This document shows positions 24,841 through 33,642 of a DNA stretch of 64,000 nt, one piece after another; positions within the stretch are counted from its first letter, which is position 1; the number at the start of each line of letters is the position of its first letter. Both the position numbers and the translations under genes were made by a program. The stretch lies in assembly GCA_964646625.1 (NCBI GenBank), contig CAZYHC010000013.1, positions 38,239 through 102,238 on the forward strand, written 5' to 3'. Source of the stretch: DAOULT01 sp964646625 (GTDB taxonomy: Bacteria; Chloroflexota; Anaerolineae; CAZYHC01). Below the pieces are notes generated by a model, which was not told the DNA's origin, made no database searches, and saw only the letters and a program-made list of their open reading frames with translations.

Positions 24841-25755
24841 TCACAGTTCGATGGTCAACCCTTCGTAGGCCAGGATGGTGTTGGGGAAATCCTTTTGAGC
24901 CTCTTTCTCGATTTGGGCCAGGCTGTCGTCGTCGCGCAGGGGATCGTGATGGAAAAGGACCAACCGCTTGACCTGGGCTGCTTGGGCCACAGCCGTCGCC
25001 ATGCCGGGGGTACTGTGTCCCCAGCCCTGCTTGGGCACCGGTTCGCCGATGTACTCCTCGCGCGTGTACTGGGCGTCGTGGATCAGCACATCGACATTTT
25101 TGGCAAAATTGATCAGACGTACGTCGCCTCCCACGTAGCTCTCCGTATCGCTGGCGTACACTATACTTTTGCCTGACCACTGTATCTTGTAGATGCTCAC
25201 CCCTCCCTTGGGATGGGCGTAGCTCTTTAACAGGCTGATCGACACCGCCCTGGGGGAGGCCTCCCTTTTGTCACGATAAATGTTCCGTACCCGGAGCTCC
25301 TGATCCTCGTCGAGGATCACCTCTTCCCACTCATCCAGATTGCTGATAACCTTCAGCGATTTCAACTCATCCAGGGACACCGGGAAGGAAGGGGCCAGCA
25401 TAGCGCGGGCCAGCGCTTCCTCAACGTCCTCGTAGAAGGTCTTGGGCCCAAACATGTAGAGGACGCTCGTGCCCAGATAGGCGGGCGCAAAAAAGGGAAA
25501 CCCCTGGGTGTGATCGTGGTGGGTGTGGCTGAACAGCATGGTGGCTATGATAGGTTTGCCATCCCGGCGGTATTTTGTTTCCAAATCCCTACCCAGATCG
25601 ATGATGCCCGTTCCGGCATCTATAATGATCAGATGGCCCCCGGCCCATATTTCCACGCAGGAGGTATTACCCCCCACCCTGCTGGTTTTGGGCCCAGGCA
25701 CCGGATAACTGCCTCGTACTCCTCTAAACCTGACGATAAATTTATCTTTATCCAT
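24841..25755 (-). CDS. Metallo-beta-lactamase-fold hydrolase
   Basis: 304 residues from ATG 25755, chosen because GGGGAG lies upstream; ATG 25776 is an in-frame alternative without a site. The MBL metal motif is HTHHDH (about residue 82), preceded by the strand LIIIDAGTGIIDLG and followed by a second metal Asp in YASDTES and His in FHHD. The opening RGVRGSYPVPGP is typical of the PhnP/RNase Z-like branch that cleaves phosphodiesters. It shares a transcript with the DUF1786 gene 44 bp upstream. The substrate is not evident. Confidence 0.85.
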   Translation of the reverse strand: MDKDKFIVRFRGVRGSYPVPGPKTSRVGGNTSCVEIWAGGHLIIIDAGTGIIDLGRDLETKYRRDGKPIIATMLFSHTHHDHTQGFPFFAPAYLGTSVLYMFGPKTFYEDVEEALARAMLAPSFPVSLDELKSLKVISNLDEWEEVILDEDQELRVRNIYRDKREASPRAVSISLLKSYAHPKGGVSIYKIQWSGKSIVYASDTESYVGGDVRLINFAKNVDVLIHDAQYTREEYIGEPVPKQGWGHSTPGMATAVAQAAQVKRLVLFHHDPLRDDDSLAQIEKEAQKDFPNTILAYEGLTIEL

Positions 25756-25798
25756 GGATCTCAAATCTCTCCCCATCGGCCAGAAAGTTGGAAAGCCG

Positions 25799-26935
25799 TC
25801 AATTGACGAACCCTAATCGACGCGCTGCCGCTACCAGGCCGAAGGAGCCGGACAACATCATATCGCCGTGGGGAACGGCCATATAGTAGTGTAAGCCCTC
25901 GGCCAGGCGTCGATTAGGACCTGTAACAGCTACGAATCGGAAGCGGCGCTTTGCCGATTCTAGCTGGTGGGGATAATCGGAGTGTACAATAGCTCCATGA
26001 CCGTGATCGGCAAAAATTTCCTCGTTGCTCAGAGTGCCCTGTCGCAACGCTTCCACACATCGGGATAGTTTTTCGGTATTCATGAGGACGGTATGGTGCT
26101 CAAAAAGACCCCATACTCGTTCACCCTGCACCAGTACCCCGATGGTATGCTGATTGCCGACGTTGACGACGATCAGCCCTTCTTTTCGATGGGCGGCTAC
26201 CTTCTCGTCGCATAACGCCCCCCAGATGGCCGCCGAGCCGGTATCCATTAAAATTGCTCCTGGAACGTCGTGTTGTACGGCTTGCATCCTGGTGAGATGG
26301 GCCGGCACTTTGGTGTAGGCCAGGGCCGTCAATGGTCCTCCTGCTCGTACAAAGCGTGCCCATTGTTGAAAACGAAAGCGACGCTGGCTGCCTGTCAGGC
26401 TCTCGCCGTGATCCTGTACGGCAATGGCATAGCGATCGGGCAGTTCCACGTCGAAGATAGCCAGCGCCCGACGCAGGGCCTCCAGGTCAACGTCCCGGGT
26501 TTGGATGGCTACCGCCTCGGCTGGAGCTTGCTCCACGATCTGGATGCCCATCTCTTCTACCTCGAGAGGGTTATCCCGGACGCTCTTGGCCGCCAGCGGG
26601 GTGGCGTATACTTTGAGGCCAGCCCTCAGGTGTCTCTTCATCGATCCCACGCAGGGCCCGCCGCCCATCAGATTGCCTGTCAGAAAAACGTCACGTCCCG
26701 CCTGCCTGGCGCGCTTGATCCTATCGGCCACCAGCACTGTTTGAGAGGGGAGCACCATTTTGACACAGTTCTCCAGCGGTTTGCCGTCTTCGTACAACAA
26801 GATGTCCTGCGTCCCCGCCCCCACGTCGATGGCCAGCAGGCGGTCAGGCCGCGGGGCGGACGTATGTTCTTGCCCCTTGCCCTTCTCTATAACGTCAGGA
26901 TGTTCGCTGCGCTCCTCGGTTCTTTTCGGTCTCAT
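25799..26935 (-). CDS. DUF1786 family protein
   Basis: 378 residues. The opening LLAIDVGAGTQDILLYEDG and the blocks MVLPSQTVLVADRI and LTGNLMGGGPCVGS match DUF1786, an uncharacterised family with ASKHA-like nucleotide-binding features that is often annotated next to pyruvate-formate-lyase-activating proteins. A further glycine-rich block, GAILMDTGSAAIWG, lies near residue 225 and IVVNVGNQHT near 255. The N-terminal 25 residues are basic and probably disordered. Function unknown. Cotranscribed with the MBL hydrolase; a TATAAT -10 lies about 35 bp upstream, with a weak -35. Confidence 0.75.
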   Translation of the reverse strand: MRPKRTEERSEHPDVIEKGKGQEHTSAPRPDRLLAIDVGAGTQDILLYEDGKPLENCVKMVLPSQTVLVADRIKRARQAGRDVFLTGNLMGGGPCVGSMKRHLRAGLKVYATPLAAKSVRDNPLEVEEMGIQIVEQAPAEAVAIQTRDVDLEALRRALAIFDVELPDRYAIAVQDHGESLTGSQRRFRFQQWARFVRAGGPLTALAYTKVPAHLTRMQAVQHDVPGAILMDTGSAAIWGALCDEKVAAHRKEGLIVVNVGNQHTIGVLVQGERVWGLFEHHTVLMNTEKLSRCVEALRQGTLSNEEIFADHGHGAIVHSDYPHQLESAKRRFRFVAVTGPNRRLAEGLHYYMAVPHGDMMLSGSFGLVAAARRLGFVN

Positions 26936-27008
26936 CTCCAGTTCAATCCTTTAGTGTATCCACTCGACACATATAATTATACCACATTTTCAGCAGACAC
27001 ACCACTGC

Positions 27009-27053
27009 GTTGCCCCCTGGCAACTTAACAAGATGGTGTATCTGTGGTATAAT
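27009..27053 (+). promoter_or_regulatory. Divergent promoter region with inverted repeat, prsW side
   Basis: TTAACA (27025-27030), 17 bp, TATAAT (27048-27053) drives the PrsW-type gene. Directly upstream GTTGCC-CCCT-GGCAAC (27009-27024) is a 6-bp perfect inverted repeat lying between this promoter and the divergent DUF1786 promoter, a plausible shared operator. Confidence 0.6.
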
Positions 27054-27181
27054 AGGCTATCGCGGTGTGAGGAAGTGGCTCCTGCATCCCAACTAAATTA
27101 ATGACAGAGCTGTTCAGTGTTTCAGGGAGCCGATGTCCGGCCTGACGAGCACGGCCTGTATACTTTTTATGGAGTGGTCCC

Positions 27182-28261
27182 TTGATCATTATCGCTTGCC
27201 TGGTCGCTACTGTGGTGCCTGTGCTTTTTTTCTACATGATCTATGCTTTGGACCTCTATTCTTCGGGGAGCGTCCGGGCGGTTTTTGTCTGCTTTCTCTG
27301 GGGGCTGATCAGTTTTTTCCCGGCCTTGCTGATGAACAGGGTGAGCGGCCTTTTCGTGCCCAGTGTGTTGTTGGCGGTGCTGGTGGCTCCCATCCTGGAA
27401 GAGATTTTGAAATCCCTGGTGCTGATCTATTACGTGCGGCGTCCCGATTTTACCTATTTTGTCGATGGCGCTATCTACGGTTTTGCGGCGGGCACGGCCT
27501 TCTCCATTTTCGAGAACTACCTGTACCTGTTCAGTCCCGCCGGAGCACGAAGCGGCCTGATCATGGTGCGGGCTTTTTCTACCTGTCTCATGCACGGTGC
27601 CGCTTCGGCTCTGGTGGGGGTCGCTATCGGGCGTCTGCGTTTTGGACGGGGGCGGGAAAGGTTCGTCTCGCTGCTGTCTGGCTGGGGGATGGCTTTTGTG
27701 CTACACGCTGTCTTCAATTACAACGTCTTTCACTGGTCCGGCGCGGGGCCCACGCTGGTCGCGCTGGCGCTCGGTCTGGGGGGAGTAGGACTTATTGCCC
27801 TGTTCATTTTCATGGGCCTGCGGGTGGAGCGTGGTTGGATCGAGGAGACGCTGGGCTTGAGTGTCGGGGTGACGGAGCGTGAGGTCGAAGTGGTGATGAG
27901 GCTGGACAGCCTGGACGAGTTGTTGCGTCCCATCGTGAACCGTTTTGGGAAGCAACGGGCCCAGATGGTCGAAAGGTTTCTGTTGAAACAGGCCCAGTTG
28001 GGTATCAAACGCAAGGCCTGGGAGTTGGCTGAGGATGCCCGCTTAAAGGCTGAGTTGGGCGAGCAGGTGCAACAGTTGCAAAGGGAGATGGAACGGTTGC
28101 GGCAAAGAGTGGGAGTCTATTGTATGATCTACGTGCGTTCCATTTTCCCCGAGGAAGACACCTATCTATGGGGAGCTTTGGAGAACCACTTGCGAGCCCA
28201 GGAGGGTAAAGAGGCCAGCTACGATCTGTGGAAAGGGTTATCGGAATCCTCACTATCGTGA
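27182..28261 (+). CDS. PrsW-family intramembrane metalloprotease-like protein
   Basis: 359 residues from a TTG start preceded by GGAG at a 7-bp spacing; no ATG precedes the first membrane segment. The PrsW (CAAX-like) signatures are present: PILEEILKSL (the EExxK motif, near residue 65), FAAGTAFSIFEN (near 102) and MHGAASALVG. About eight membrane segments occupy residues 1-220. The C-terminal about 140 residues are cytosolic, charged and helical, an extension not found in minimal PrsW. Family members perform site-1 cleavage of anti-sigma factors; no anti-sigma gene is adjacent. Confidence 0.85.
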   Translation: MIIIACLVATVVPVLFFYMIYALDLYSSGSVRAVFVCFLWGLISFFPALLMNRVSGLFVPSVLLAVLVAPILEEILKSLVLIYYVRRPDFTYFVDGAIYGFAAGTAFSIFENYLYLFSPAGARSGLIMVRAFSTCLMHGAASALVGVAIGRLRFGRGRERFVSLLSGWGMAFVLHAVFNYNVFHWSGAGPTLVALALGLGGVGLIALFIFMGLRVERGWIEETLGLSVGVTEREVEVVMRLDSLDELLRPIVNRFGKQRAQMVERFLLKQAQLGIKRKAWELAEDARLKAELGEQVQQLQREMERLRQRVGVYCMIYVRSIFPEEDTYLWGALENHLRAQEGKEASYDLWKGLSESSLS

Positions 28262-28292
28262 CTCATAGGCCCGAAGGTGAAGATGAGGGAAA

Positions 28293-28367
28293 GCCAGGGC
28301 TTCACCCGGCCCAATCGGCTGACTACAGCCAACACGCTCTTTTCGTCAAGCCCTGGCATTTATTTTT
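28293..28367. terminator. Bidirectional terminator between convergent prsW-like and csp genes
   Basis: GCCAGGGCTT (28293-28302) pairs perfectly with AAGCCCTGGC (28348-28357), followed on the plus strand by ATTTATTTTT. A smaller GGCTG-ACTA-CAGCC hairpin is nested in the loop. The two flanking genes converge here. Confidence 0.7.
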
Positions 28368-28590
28368 ACCACCTGGTAGTTTGGAGCCTCTCCACGTTAG
28401 CAGCCTGAGGCCCTTTGGGACTGCTCTCAATGGTAAATTCCACTTCCTCGCCCTCTTCCAGGGTGCGGAAGCCGCTGCCCTGAATGGCCGAGTAATGGAC
28501 AAACACATCGGGCCCTTCTTCGGGCTGGATGAACCCATAGCCCTTGCTATTGTTGAACCATTTGACCGTTCCTCTGACGCGCTCGCTCAT
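28366..28590 (-). CDS. cspA: Cold-shock domain protein
   Basis: 74 residues from ATG 28590; a GTG four codons upstream, nearer the AGGAGG, is an alternative. RNP1-like KGYGFIQ (about 13-19) and RNP2 VFVHYSAI (about 28-35) define a classical single cold-shock domain that binds single-stranded RNA or DNA. The transcript has a 140-nt leader containing a strong hairpin and starts from a perfect consensus promoter, as is usual for abundant Csp proteins. Confidence 0.95.
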   Translation of the reverse strand: MSERVRGTVKWFNNSKGYGFIQPEEGPDVFVHYSAIQGSGFRTLEEGEEVEFTIESSPKGPQAANVERLQTTRW

Positions 28591-28669
28591 GGCCTGGCAC
28601 ACCTCCTTTCCCTCGTTGTAATTTGCAGAGCAGAATAGTTCTATTCCAGACCCGATTAATAAAACTAAG

Positions 28670-28696
28670 CGCCCGGATAATCCGTAAGTCCGGGCG
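28670..28696 (-). promoter_or_regulatory. Hairpin in the csp 5' leader
   Basis: CGCCCGGA and TCCGGGCG form an 8-bp perfect stem with an 11-nt loop inside the csp leader. An alternative inner pairing (CGGATTATCCG) competes with it, so a temperature-sensitive switch is possible; this is inference. Confidence 0.55.
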
Positions 28697-28713
28697 TTTT
28701 ACCAAACGAGAAA

Positions 28714-28890
28714 CTAGAACCTACTGCATCCTACATTAACAATTATACTACACTTTGCCGTTTTTGTCAAGTTTCGCCTCCCCCCTTGTGCTGCCGCCTC
28801 CCGCGCCAGGTGGCTGGTCTTTTCTACGGTCGCGTCGCGGTCCATGATGACCGACCCCGCCTGGACCACCGCTGCCTTAACGACCTCCAT
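28714..28890 (-). pseudogene. Nitrilase/amidohydrolase N-terminal remnant
   Basis: From ATG 28890, with a perfect AAAGGAGG upstream, the frame reads KAAVVQAGSVIMDRDATVEK and then HLAREAAAQGG, the hallmark start of nitrilase-superfamily carbon-nitrogen hydrolases. After about residue 37 (position 28780) similarity ends and the frame reads an unrelated tail into the csp promoter. Family members are about 260-330 residues, so only the first strand and helix survive. Its start overlaps the end of the lipoate-ligase gene, suggesting an old operon partner that was deleted. Confidence 0.65.
28742..28770 (-). promoter_or_regulatory. Consensus promoter of the csp gene
   Basis: On the minus strand TTGACA (28770-28765), 17 bp, TATAAT (28747-28742). 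It starts 10 bp beyond the breakpoint of the nitrilase remnant. Confidence 0.85.
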
Positions 28891-29998
28891 CGATTCCCCT
28901 CCTTTCGCCATCACAGCGCTGACGAGTCCAGGCTTCCGCGATGGCCCGCGCCAGGTGCTGGGCGGTCACTCCCGGCGCCTGGATGGCGTGGGCCTGGTAG
29001 AAGTCTTCTATCCTGGCCGTGAGGGCTTGTTCGTTATCTTCCTGGCCTTTAAGGGCCTCTTCCAGGCCGGCCAGTTGTTCGGCCGGATAGAAGAAGAAAT
29101 CGCCCGAAAGGGTCAGGTCATCGATGCGTCCCTGGCGCAGACGGACTGTGGCCCGGATCAGGCCGCCGGGCGCTTTGTGGGTGCCCTCCAGCACCCGCAC
29201 GTCGGTGGCGATTTTCACCCCTTCCCTGGGCAGGCCCCTTTTCTGATAGGTCCACTCGGCGGAGAGAAAACGCTCGTCCAGGCGGGCGATGGCTTCTTTC
29301 TCCCTCGCGGTCAACTCTCCCGGCTCGATCTCCACGTCCAGGGTCTCGGCAAACTTCTCGCCGAGCAACTGCCTGGCTTCTGCCACCGAGGGAGCTTTAT
29401 CCCCCAGCTCCCTCTTGATGGTGGTCAGGTATTCCTGCAAACTGTGGTAGACCTTGTCGCGGAACTTCTCCGAGGGCACTTTGAGGACGCGGACCATCTG
29501 CTCGTAGTTGAAGTCGAACATCAGGTTGCCCACCACCACCACCGCTTCTCCTATGGTGGCGGCCCCCGTGCCGCAGATTTTGCGGCCTTCCACCTGGATG
29601 TCGTTGACGGGGCGGTATTGAGCAGGGATGCCCATCGCCCGGTAAACTTCCACGGGCCCGTGCAGGAAGCGGCGATAGATTTCCTCTACCTGGCGAGGGG
29701 CCCGCCGATGATGAAAAACGATCTGCCAGAAAAGCTGGTCGCTGTCCAGGTAGACCGCTCCCCCGCCCACCTCCCGGCGCAGGATGGGGAGGCCGTGGGC
29801 GCGGCAGTATTCGACCTCGACCTCCTTCTCCACCTCCTGGTGATAGCCGACGCAAACGTAGGGTTCAGCCGGATTCAGCAGCACGATGGTGTCGGGGCTT
29901 TGCTCGTCCATAGCGTGGGCCAGCCCGTGATAGATGGTCTGGGAATGCAGATAGGACACCGGCCCTAAATCCAGCAGACGTACTTTGTTGCCAGTCAT
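28877..29998 (-). CDS. lplA: Lipoate-protein ligase A family protein
   Basis: 373 residues from ATG 29998, chosen because family members begin close to RLLDLGPVSYLHSQTI; ATG 30019 is an alternative. Biotin/lipoate A/B ligase domain with the active-site blocks RREVGGGAVYLD (about residue 75) and NDIQVEGRKICG, which contains the catalytic Lys. A C-terminal accessory domain (about 255-365) is present. The enzyme would attach lipoate or octanoate to carrier lysines. No lipoylated protein genes adjoin it. It is transcribed from 30038-30066, and its end overlaps the nitrilase remnant. Confidence 0.85.
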   Translation of the reverse strand: MTGNKVRLLDLGPVSYLHSQTIYHGLAHAMDEQSPDTIVLLNPAEPYVCVGYHQEVEKEVEVEYCRAHGLPILRREVGGGAVYLDSDQLFWQIVFHHRRAPRQVEEIYRRFLHGPVEVYRAMGIPAQYRPVNDIQVEGRKICGTGAATIGEAVVVVGNLMFDFNYEQMVRVLKVPSEKFRDKVYHSLQEYLTTIKRELGDKAPSVAEARQLLGEKFAETLDVEIEPGELTAREKEAIARLDERFLSAEWTYQKRGLPREGVKIATDVRVLEGTHKAPGGLIRATVRLRQGRIDDLTLSGDFFFYPAEQLAGLEEALKGQEDNEQALTARIEDFYQAHAIQAPGVTAQHLARAIAEAWTRQRCDGERRGIDGGR

Positions 29999-30037
29999 AA
30001 TTTGCCGTGCGACCTCCATTCACTTTCACGTCGCCCG

Positions 30038-30066
30038 ATTGTAGCACAACTGGCACAGAACGTCAA
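30038..30066 (-). promoter_or_regulatory. Promoter of lplA-like gene
   Basis: On the minus strand TTGACG (30066-30061), 17 bp, TACAAT (30043-30038). It is divergent from, and 15 bp away from, the plus-strand promoter at 30081-30109. Confidence 0.7.
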
Positions 30067-30080
30067 AGCGCCGCCTGCTC

Positions 30081-30109
30081 TTGACAAGCAGACCAAGACG
30101 TGCTAAAAT
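30081..30109 (+). promoter_or_regulatory. Promoter of the sugar-type ABC binding-protein gene
   Basis: TTGACA (30081-30086), 17 bp, TAAAAT (30104-30109); the leader to the ATG at 30246 is about 130 nt. Confidence 0.7.
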
Positions 30110-30245
30110 CATACGGGCCTGGTAATGTGGCTGGTAGTTGAGTAAAATAACACTAAAAGCGAGGAGGTGAGTATGGAATAATTTGTGGATGCCTGGTAGA
30201 GTGTTAGTAATGTGGTGAGTTAACACACAAAAGGAGGGAATAAAA

Positions 30246-31217
30246 ATGAGGAGAGTTTTGCTAGGTCTGTTGGTAGTAAGTTCGGTGTTTCTGCTGAGTG
30301 GGGCGGCTTTTGTGGGCACCTGTGCGGCTGAGGAGCCGTATGAGTTCGTGTTCATCACTCATGGAGGAGAAGAGAACGTATTCTGGGCCGCAGTCTATAA
30401 AGGGATGGACGACGCCTGCAAGAAGTTCGAGGTCCAGTGCGAGATGTTCCGTCCGACCACCGAAGGCGATTTAGCGGCTCAGCTTTCCTTCTTCGAGGCC
30501 ACCCTAGTGCGCAAGCCCGATGGGATAGCCACCACCATCCCTCACGAATCGATGTATGACGATGCGGTGGCCAAAGCGCTGGAGGCGGGCATCCCTGTGC
30601 TGGCGGTGAACACCGACGATCCGGAGGGCGGGGCAGGGAATGCCAGGCTGGCTTACGTGGGCCAGGACCTCAAATATGCTGGCTACGTGCTAGCTAAAGA
30701 GGCCTCAAAATACTTCCCAGACGAGCCAAAGGTGGTGATCGGTATAGAAGGGCCTGGGCTTGTTTGGGCAGAGCTGCGGAAGAGCGGGATAGTAGAGTTT
30801 TTGGAGGAGCAAGGCATCACCGATTATGCTATCCAGGAACTCTCCATGGACCCTGCCGATACCGAATCGCGCATGGTGGCTTACCTTAAGACCAATCCCG
30901 AGACTAACGTTATTTTGACCGTGGGAACGGGTACCGCGCCCTCCGCCTGGGCGGCCAAGCGACTGGACTACGAGCCTGGAGAACTCGTGATCGGCGGCTT
31001 CGACCTCATACCCGAGATCATCGAGCAGATTGATGCCGGCTATATAACCCTGACCATCGATCAACAGCCCTATCTCCAGGGTTATCTGCCGGTTGTCCAG
31101 CTCTATATGATGGCGAAGTATGGATTTAGCGCCTGGGATGTCAACACAGGCAATGGAGTCGTGGATAGCAGCAACTATAAGCTGATCGAGGAGCTTTCCA
31201 AGGAAAGAATCAGGTAA
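30246..31217 (+). CDS. Ribose/xylose-type ABC substrate-binding protein
   Basis: 323 residues with a signal peptide (MRRVLLGLLVVSSVFLLSGA, cleavage near 27). The Peripla_BP_4 fold follows: VFITHGGEENVFWAAVYKG (about 34-52) and VLAVNTDDPEGG (about 118). The hinge and ligand blocks resemble RbsB- or XylF-like binding proteins, but autoinducer-2 or inositol are also possible ligands. AAAGGAGGG precedes the ATG. It pairs with the permease at 31372 and is separated from it by a terminator, which would give binding protein in excess. Confidence 0.85.
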   Translation: MRRVLLGLLVVSSVFLLSGAAFVGTCAAEEPYEFVFITHGGEENVFWAAVYKGMDDACKKFEVQCEMFRPTTEGDLAAQLSFFEATLVRKPDGIATTIPHESMYDDAVAKALEAGIPVLAVNTDDPEGGAGNARLAYVGQDLKYAGYVLAKEASKYFPDEPKVVIGIEGPGLVWAELRKSGIVEFLEEQGITDYAIQELSMDPADTESRMVAYLKTNPETNVILTVGTGTAPSAWAAKRLDYEPGELVIGGFDLIPEIIEQIDAGYITLTIDQQPYLQGYLPVVQLYMMAKYGFSAWDVNTGNGVVDSSNYKLIEELSKERIR

Positions 31218-31262
31218 TATACACTGAGCTGAGACGGAGTGACCGGGTGACAAGGTGGGCAT

Positions 31263-31300
31263 AAATAGGTGGCAGCCCTGTAAAGGGCTGTCATCTATTT
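31263..31300. terminator. Strong hairpin between binding protein and permease
   Basis: Positions 31263-31279 pair with 31284-31300 over 17 bp including two G-U pairs, around the tetraloop GTAA. A T-rich stretch follows, so it can act as a partial terminator that reduces permease expression. Confidence 0.7.
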
Positions 31301-31371
31301 GTTTGATATCTTTTTGCCCTCGAGAGAAACGTCTTCCTGACTAAGAAGTAAAGGAGAGATAGGTAAAGGAA

Positions 31372-32331
31372 ATGAGTTACCTTAAAAGAATTTTAACTAT
31401 TAAGACCATCCCCAGCCTCATCATGCTCGTCCTTGTTACGCTAACTTTCTATATACTGGAGAACGAATTTCTTAGCATTGAAAACATTGAGGTCATCCTG
31501 GCTATAGTGCCAGAATTGGGCATCCTGGTACTGGGGGTGACCATGCTGATGATCGCGGGAGAATTTGATTTATCGGTCGGTTCTGTTTTCGGTCTTGCTC
31601 CGATTGTTTACGATAAATTCATCGAGACGGATTGGAACATATGGCTGGCTCTTATTGTTGTTTTGTTTATATGTGCAATAATCGGTGCTATAAACTGCTT
31701 GATAACGTTAAAACTGGATATACCCTCCTTTGTAACCACCCTGGGCATGATGATGGTATGGCGGGGGGTAATTCTACTAATTACCCAGGGCTTCCCGCCG
31801 CCATTTCCAAAAGAGGCTATCCCCATCAAAAACTTTCTGGCAGGCGAAGTAGGCCCGATCTATCTCTCGTTAATCTGGTTTGCCGTCATTCTCCTGGTTC
31901 TATGGATAGTGCTGGAACGAACAGGTTTTGGCAACTGGACGTTTGCCACGGGAGGAAATATAGGGGCCGCCAAGTCAATGGGGGTTAATGCCAACAGGGT
32001 TAAACTTATAAACTTCATGCTGGTATCCTTTTTAGCGGGGCTTAGTGGGCTTATTCAGGCTCATCGACTGGGGGCGGTATTACCCTCCGCAGGTCAAGGG
32101 CTGGAACTTCAGACCATTGCTGCTTCGGTTATTGGTGGCACCTCGCTTGCTGGTGGGACCGGCAGTGTGGCGGGAGGCGCAGTAGGAACATTCCTGATCC
32201 TCATCATAAATAATGGTCTGGTGATGGCCAGAGTCTCCGGGTATTGGTTCCGGGTATTTATTGGCACAGTTTTAATTATAGCTGTGATCTTGAATCAATT
32301 CGTCAGAAAGAGAGCACGCTTGATGAGGTGA
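31372..32331 (+). CDS. Ribose/xylose-type ABC permease
   Basis: 319 residues, about nine to ten membrane segments, BPD_transp_2 family. Typical blocks are GEFDLSVGSVFGL (about 61-73), WTFATGGNIGAAKSMGVN (about 190) and VIGGTSLAGGTGSV (about 250). It would partner the binding protein upstream. No RbsA-type ATPase gene follows: the next gene is on the other strand and encodes a different kind of protein, so the importer must borrow a motor encoded elsewhere. Confidence 0.87.
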   Translation: MSYLKRILTIKTIPSLIMLVLVTLTFYILENEFLSIENIEVILAIVPELGILVLGVTMLMIAGEFDLSVGSVFGLAPIVYDKFIETDWNIWLALIVVLFICAIIGAINCLITLKLDIPSFVTTLGMMMVWRGVILLITQGFPPPFPKEAIPIKNFLAGEVGPIYLSLIWFAVILLVLWIVLERTGFGNWTFATGGNIGAAKSMGVNANRVKLINFMLVSFLAGLSGLIQAHRLGAVLPSAGQGLELQTIAASVIGGTSLAGGTGSVAGGAVGTFLILIINNGLVMARVSGYWFRVFIGTVLIIAVILNQFVRKRARLMR

Positions 32332-32383
32332 AGGCCATCGTCAGGTATCGCTTTCCTTCGACCCATCACGAAACGTCTGCTTT

Positions 32384-33505
32384 TCAACGGCCCCGCAGGA
32401 AGTGCCGGTAAGCCCTCAGGAGGGCCTGGAGTTCGTCCGCTTTGTGCTCCAGGGCCGCCAGGTGGGCCAGCGCCTCCTGGCGGAAAGCTTCCAGTTGTGC
32501 CTCCGCGGGGGGATGTTCCGCCGGCGTGGTCGGTGTGACCACCACTGGCTCCTCAGGCTTCTCCAGTTGCCCGACCAGTTCTTCCAGCCAGCCCATGATC
32601 GGGCTGTCCAGAATCTCGAAGGTCTCCCAGTCAGGGCCGTGCCCGACCTGGAAAATGCACGCTCCGAGCACGTAGGGATCCTGGTTGAGCTCTTCGTTGT
32701 ACCACTTCAGGTATCTCCAATAATCCTCCTCGCGCACGGAGGGGGTTTCGCGGCGGGGGTATCTCCAGCCCTTGTCGCCCACTCCATCGTCTTTATGGAC
32801 GTACATTCTGGCCAGCCCGCACTCGGTGATGATTACCTGGTGCTTATTTCCGTACTTGTCCCGAATGGGCTGCATAACCTGGCGGTAGAGCAGACAGCCG
32901 GTGGCGCTGTTTGGCACACTATCGTCCCGCCACATCATCGGCCAGCCGTATTCGTGGAAGCCCAGGTACTTGTAAGTTTCCAGCGTGCCGGGGAAATGCT
33001 CCAGCCAGACCCGCCCATCGTCGAAATTGCCCGCCCCGAAATTCATGCCCACCGCTTCCACACCTGCGGCCCGCAGCTTTTCGGCAAAAACTACCTGGAA
33101 AGTGTCGTAGCGGCGGTAGATCTCTCTCATTTCCTGCTTTTCCTGCGCGGTTTTAAAATGCCCGGGCCCCCGCACGGCCTCGTTGAGCGCCATCCAGGCG
33201 TCGAAAATGGGGCGGCCATCCTCGGTCTCCAGCTTGAAGGCTTCGTTGTCCATGACCTCTCTGGCAAATTGTTCCGCGCCTGCCACCGGGTCCGCCTCTT
33301 TGTGTTTGAACAAGCGGTCTTGTTCGTAGGGGGTTTTGACGATGCGCCCGATGAGGAAGACCTCCGGATTCCACTCCTGGCGCACCCTCCGCCAAAAGGT
33401 GTTATCTCCGGCGTGGTTGGTAATGACCAGCGGCTTGATGTTCTTGATGACATTCTCAAGCTCCAGGCTGGTTTTATCTGAATAGAACCCCAGCTTGTTA
33501 TGCAT
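32384..33505 (-). CDS. Glycoside-hydrolase-like TIM-barrel protein
   Basis: 373 residues. Barrel-like features include PIFDAWMALNEAV (about residue 100), a candidate acid/base Asn-Glu as in clan GH-A, and VIITECGLARM (about 225), where the Glu would be the nucleophile. The opening GFYSDKTSLELENVIKNIKP and absence of a signal peptide suggest a cytosolic or phage-released enzyme. The last 60 residues after a Pro-rich linker (PTTPAEHPPAEA) are helical coiled coil. It sits at the end of the phage-like cassette, on the same strand, and might be a tail- or lysis-related hydrolase; the catalytic role is unproven. Confidence 0.6.
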   Translation of the reverse strand: MHNKLGFYSDKTSLELENVIKNIKPLVITNHAGDNTFWRRVRQEWNPEVFLIGRIVKTPYEQDRLFKHKEADPVAGAEQFAREVMDNEAFKLETEDGRPIFDAWMALNEAVRGPGHFKTAQEKQEMREIYRRYDTFQVVFAEKLRAAGVEAVGMNFGAGNFDDGRVWLEHFPGTLETYKYLGFHEYGWPMMWRDDSVPNSATGCLLYRQVMQPIRDKYGNKHQVIITECGLARMYVHKDDGVGDKGWRYPRRETPSVREEDYWRYLKWYNEELNQDPYVLGACIFQVGHGPDWETFEILDSPIMGWLEELVGQLEKPEEPVVVTPTTPAEHPPAEAQLEAFRQEALAHLAALEHKADELQALLRAYRHFLRGR

Positions 33506-33568
33506 CGCTCTCCTCCTTAGAATATAATTTTCATCTCCGCTCCACGAGCCGACGTTCTTTCCGTGCTT

Positions 33569-33598
33569 ATTGTACTACATTTTCCCCCCTGATGGCAA
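33569..33598 (-). promoter_or_regulatory. Promoter of the glycosidase-like gene
   Basis: On the minus strand TTGCCA (33598-33593), 18 bp, TACAAT (33574-33569). Confidence 0.5.
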
Positions 33599-33642
33599 GT
33601 CTGACGAAACCGTGGTCTCTCTGGCTCCTCTCTCCCATCTCG

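Noticed and set aside
28844..29968. 374-codon plus-strand frame
   Set aside because: It is antisense to the lipoate-ligase family gene, whose RREVGGGAVYLD active-site block is clear.
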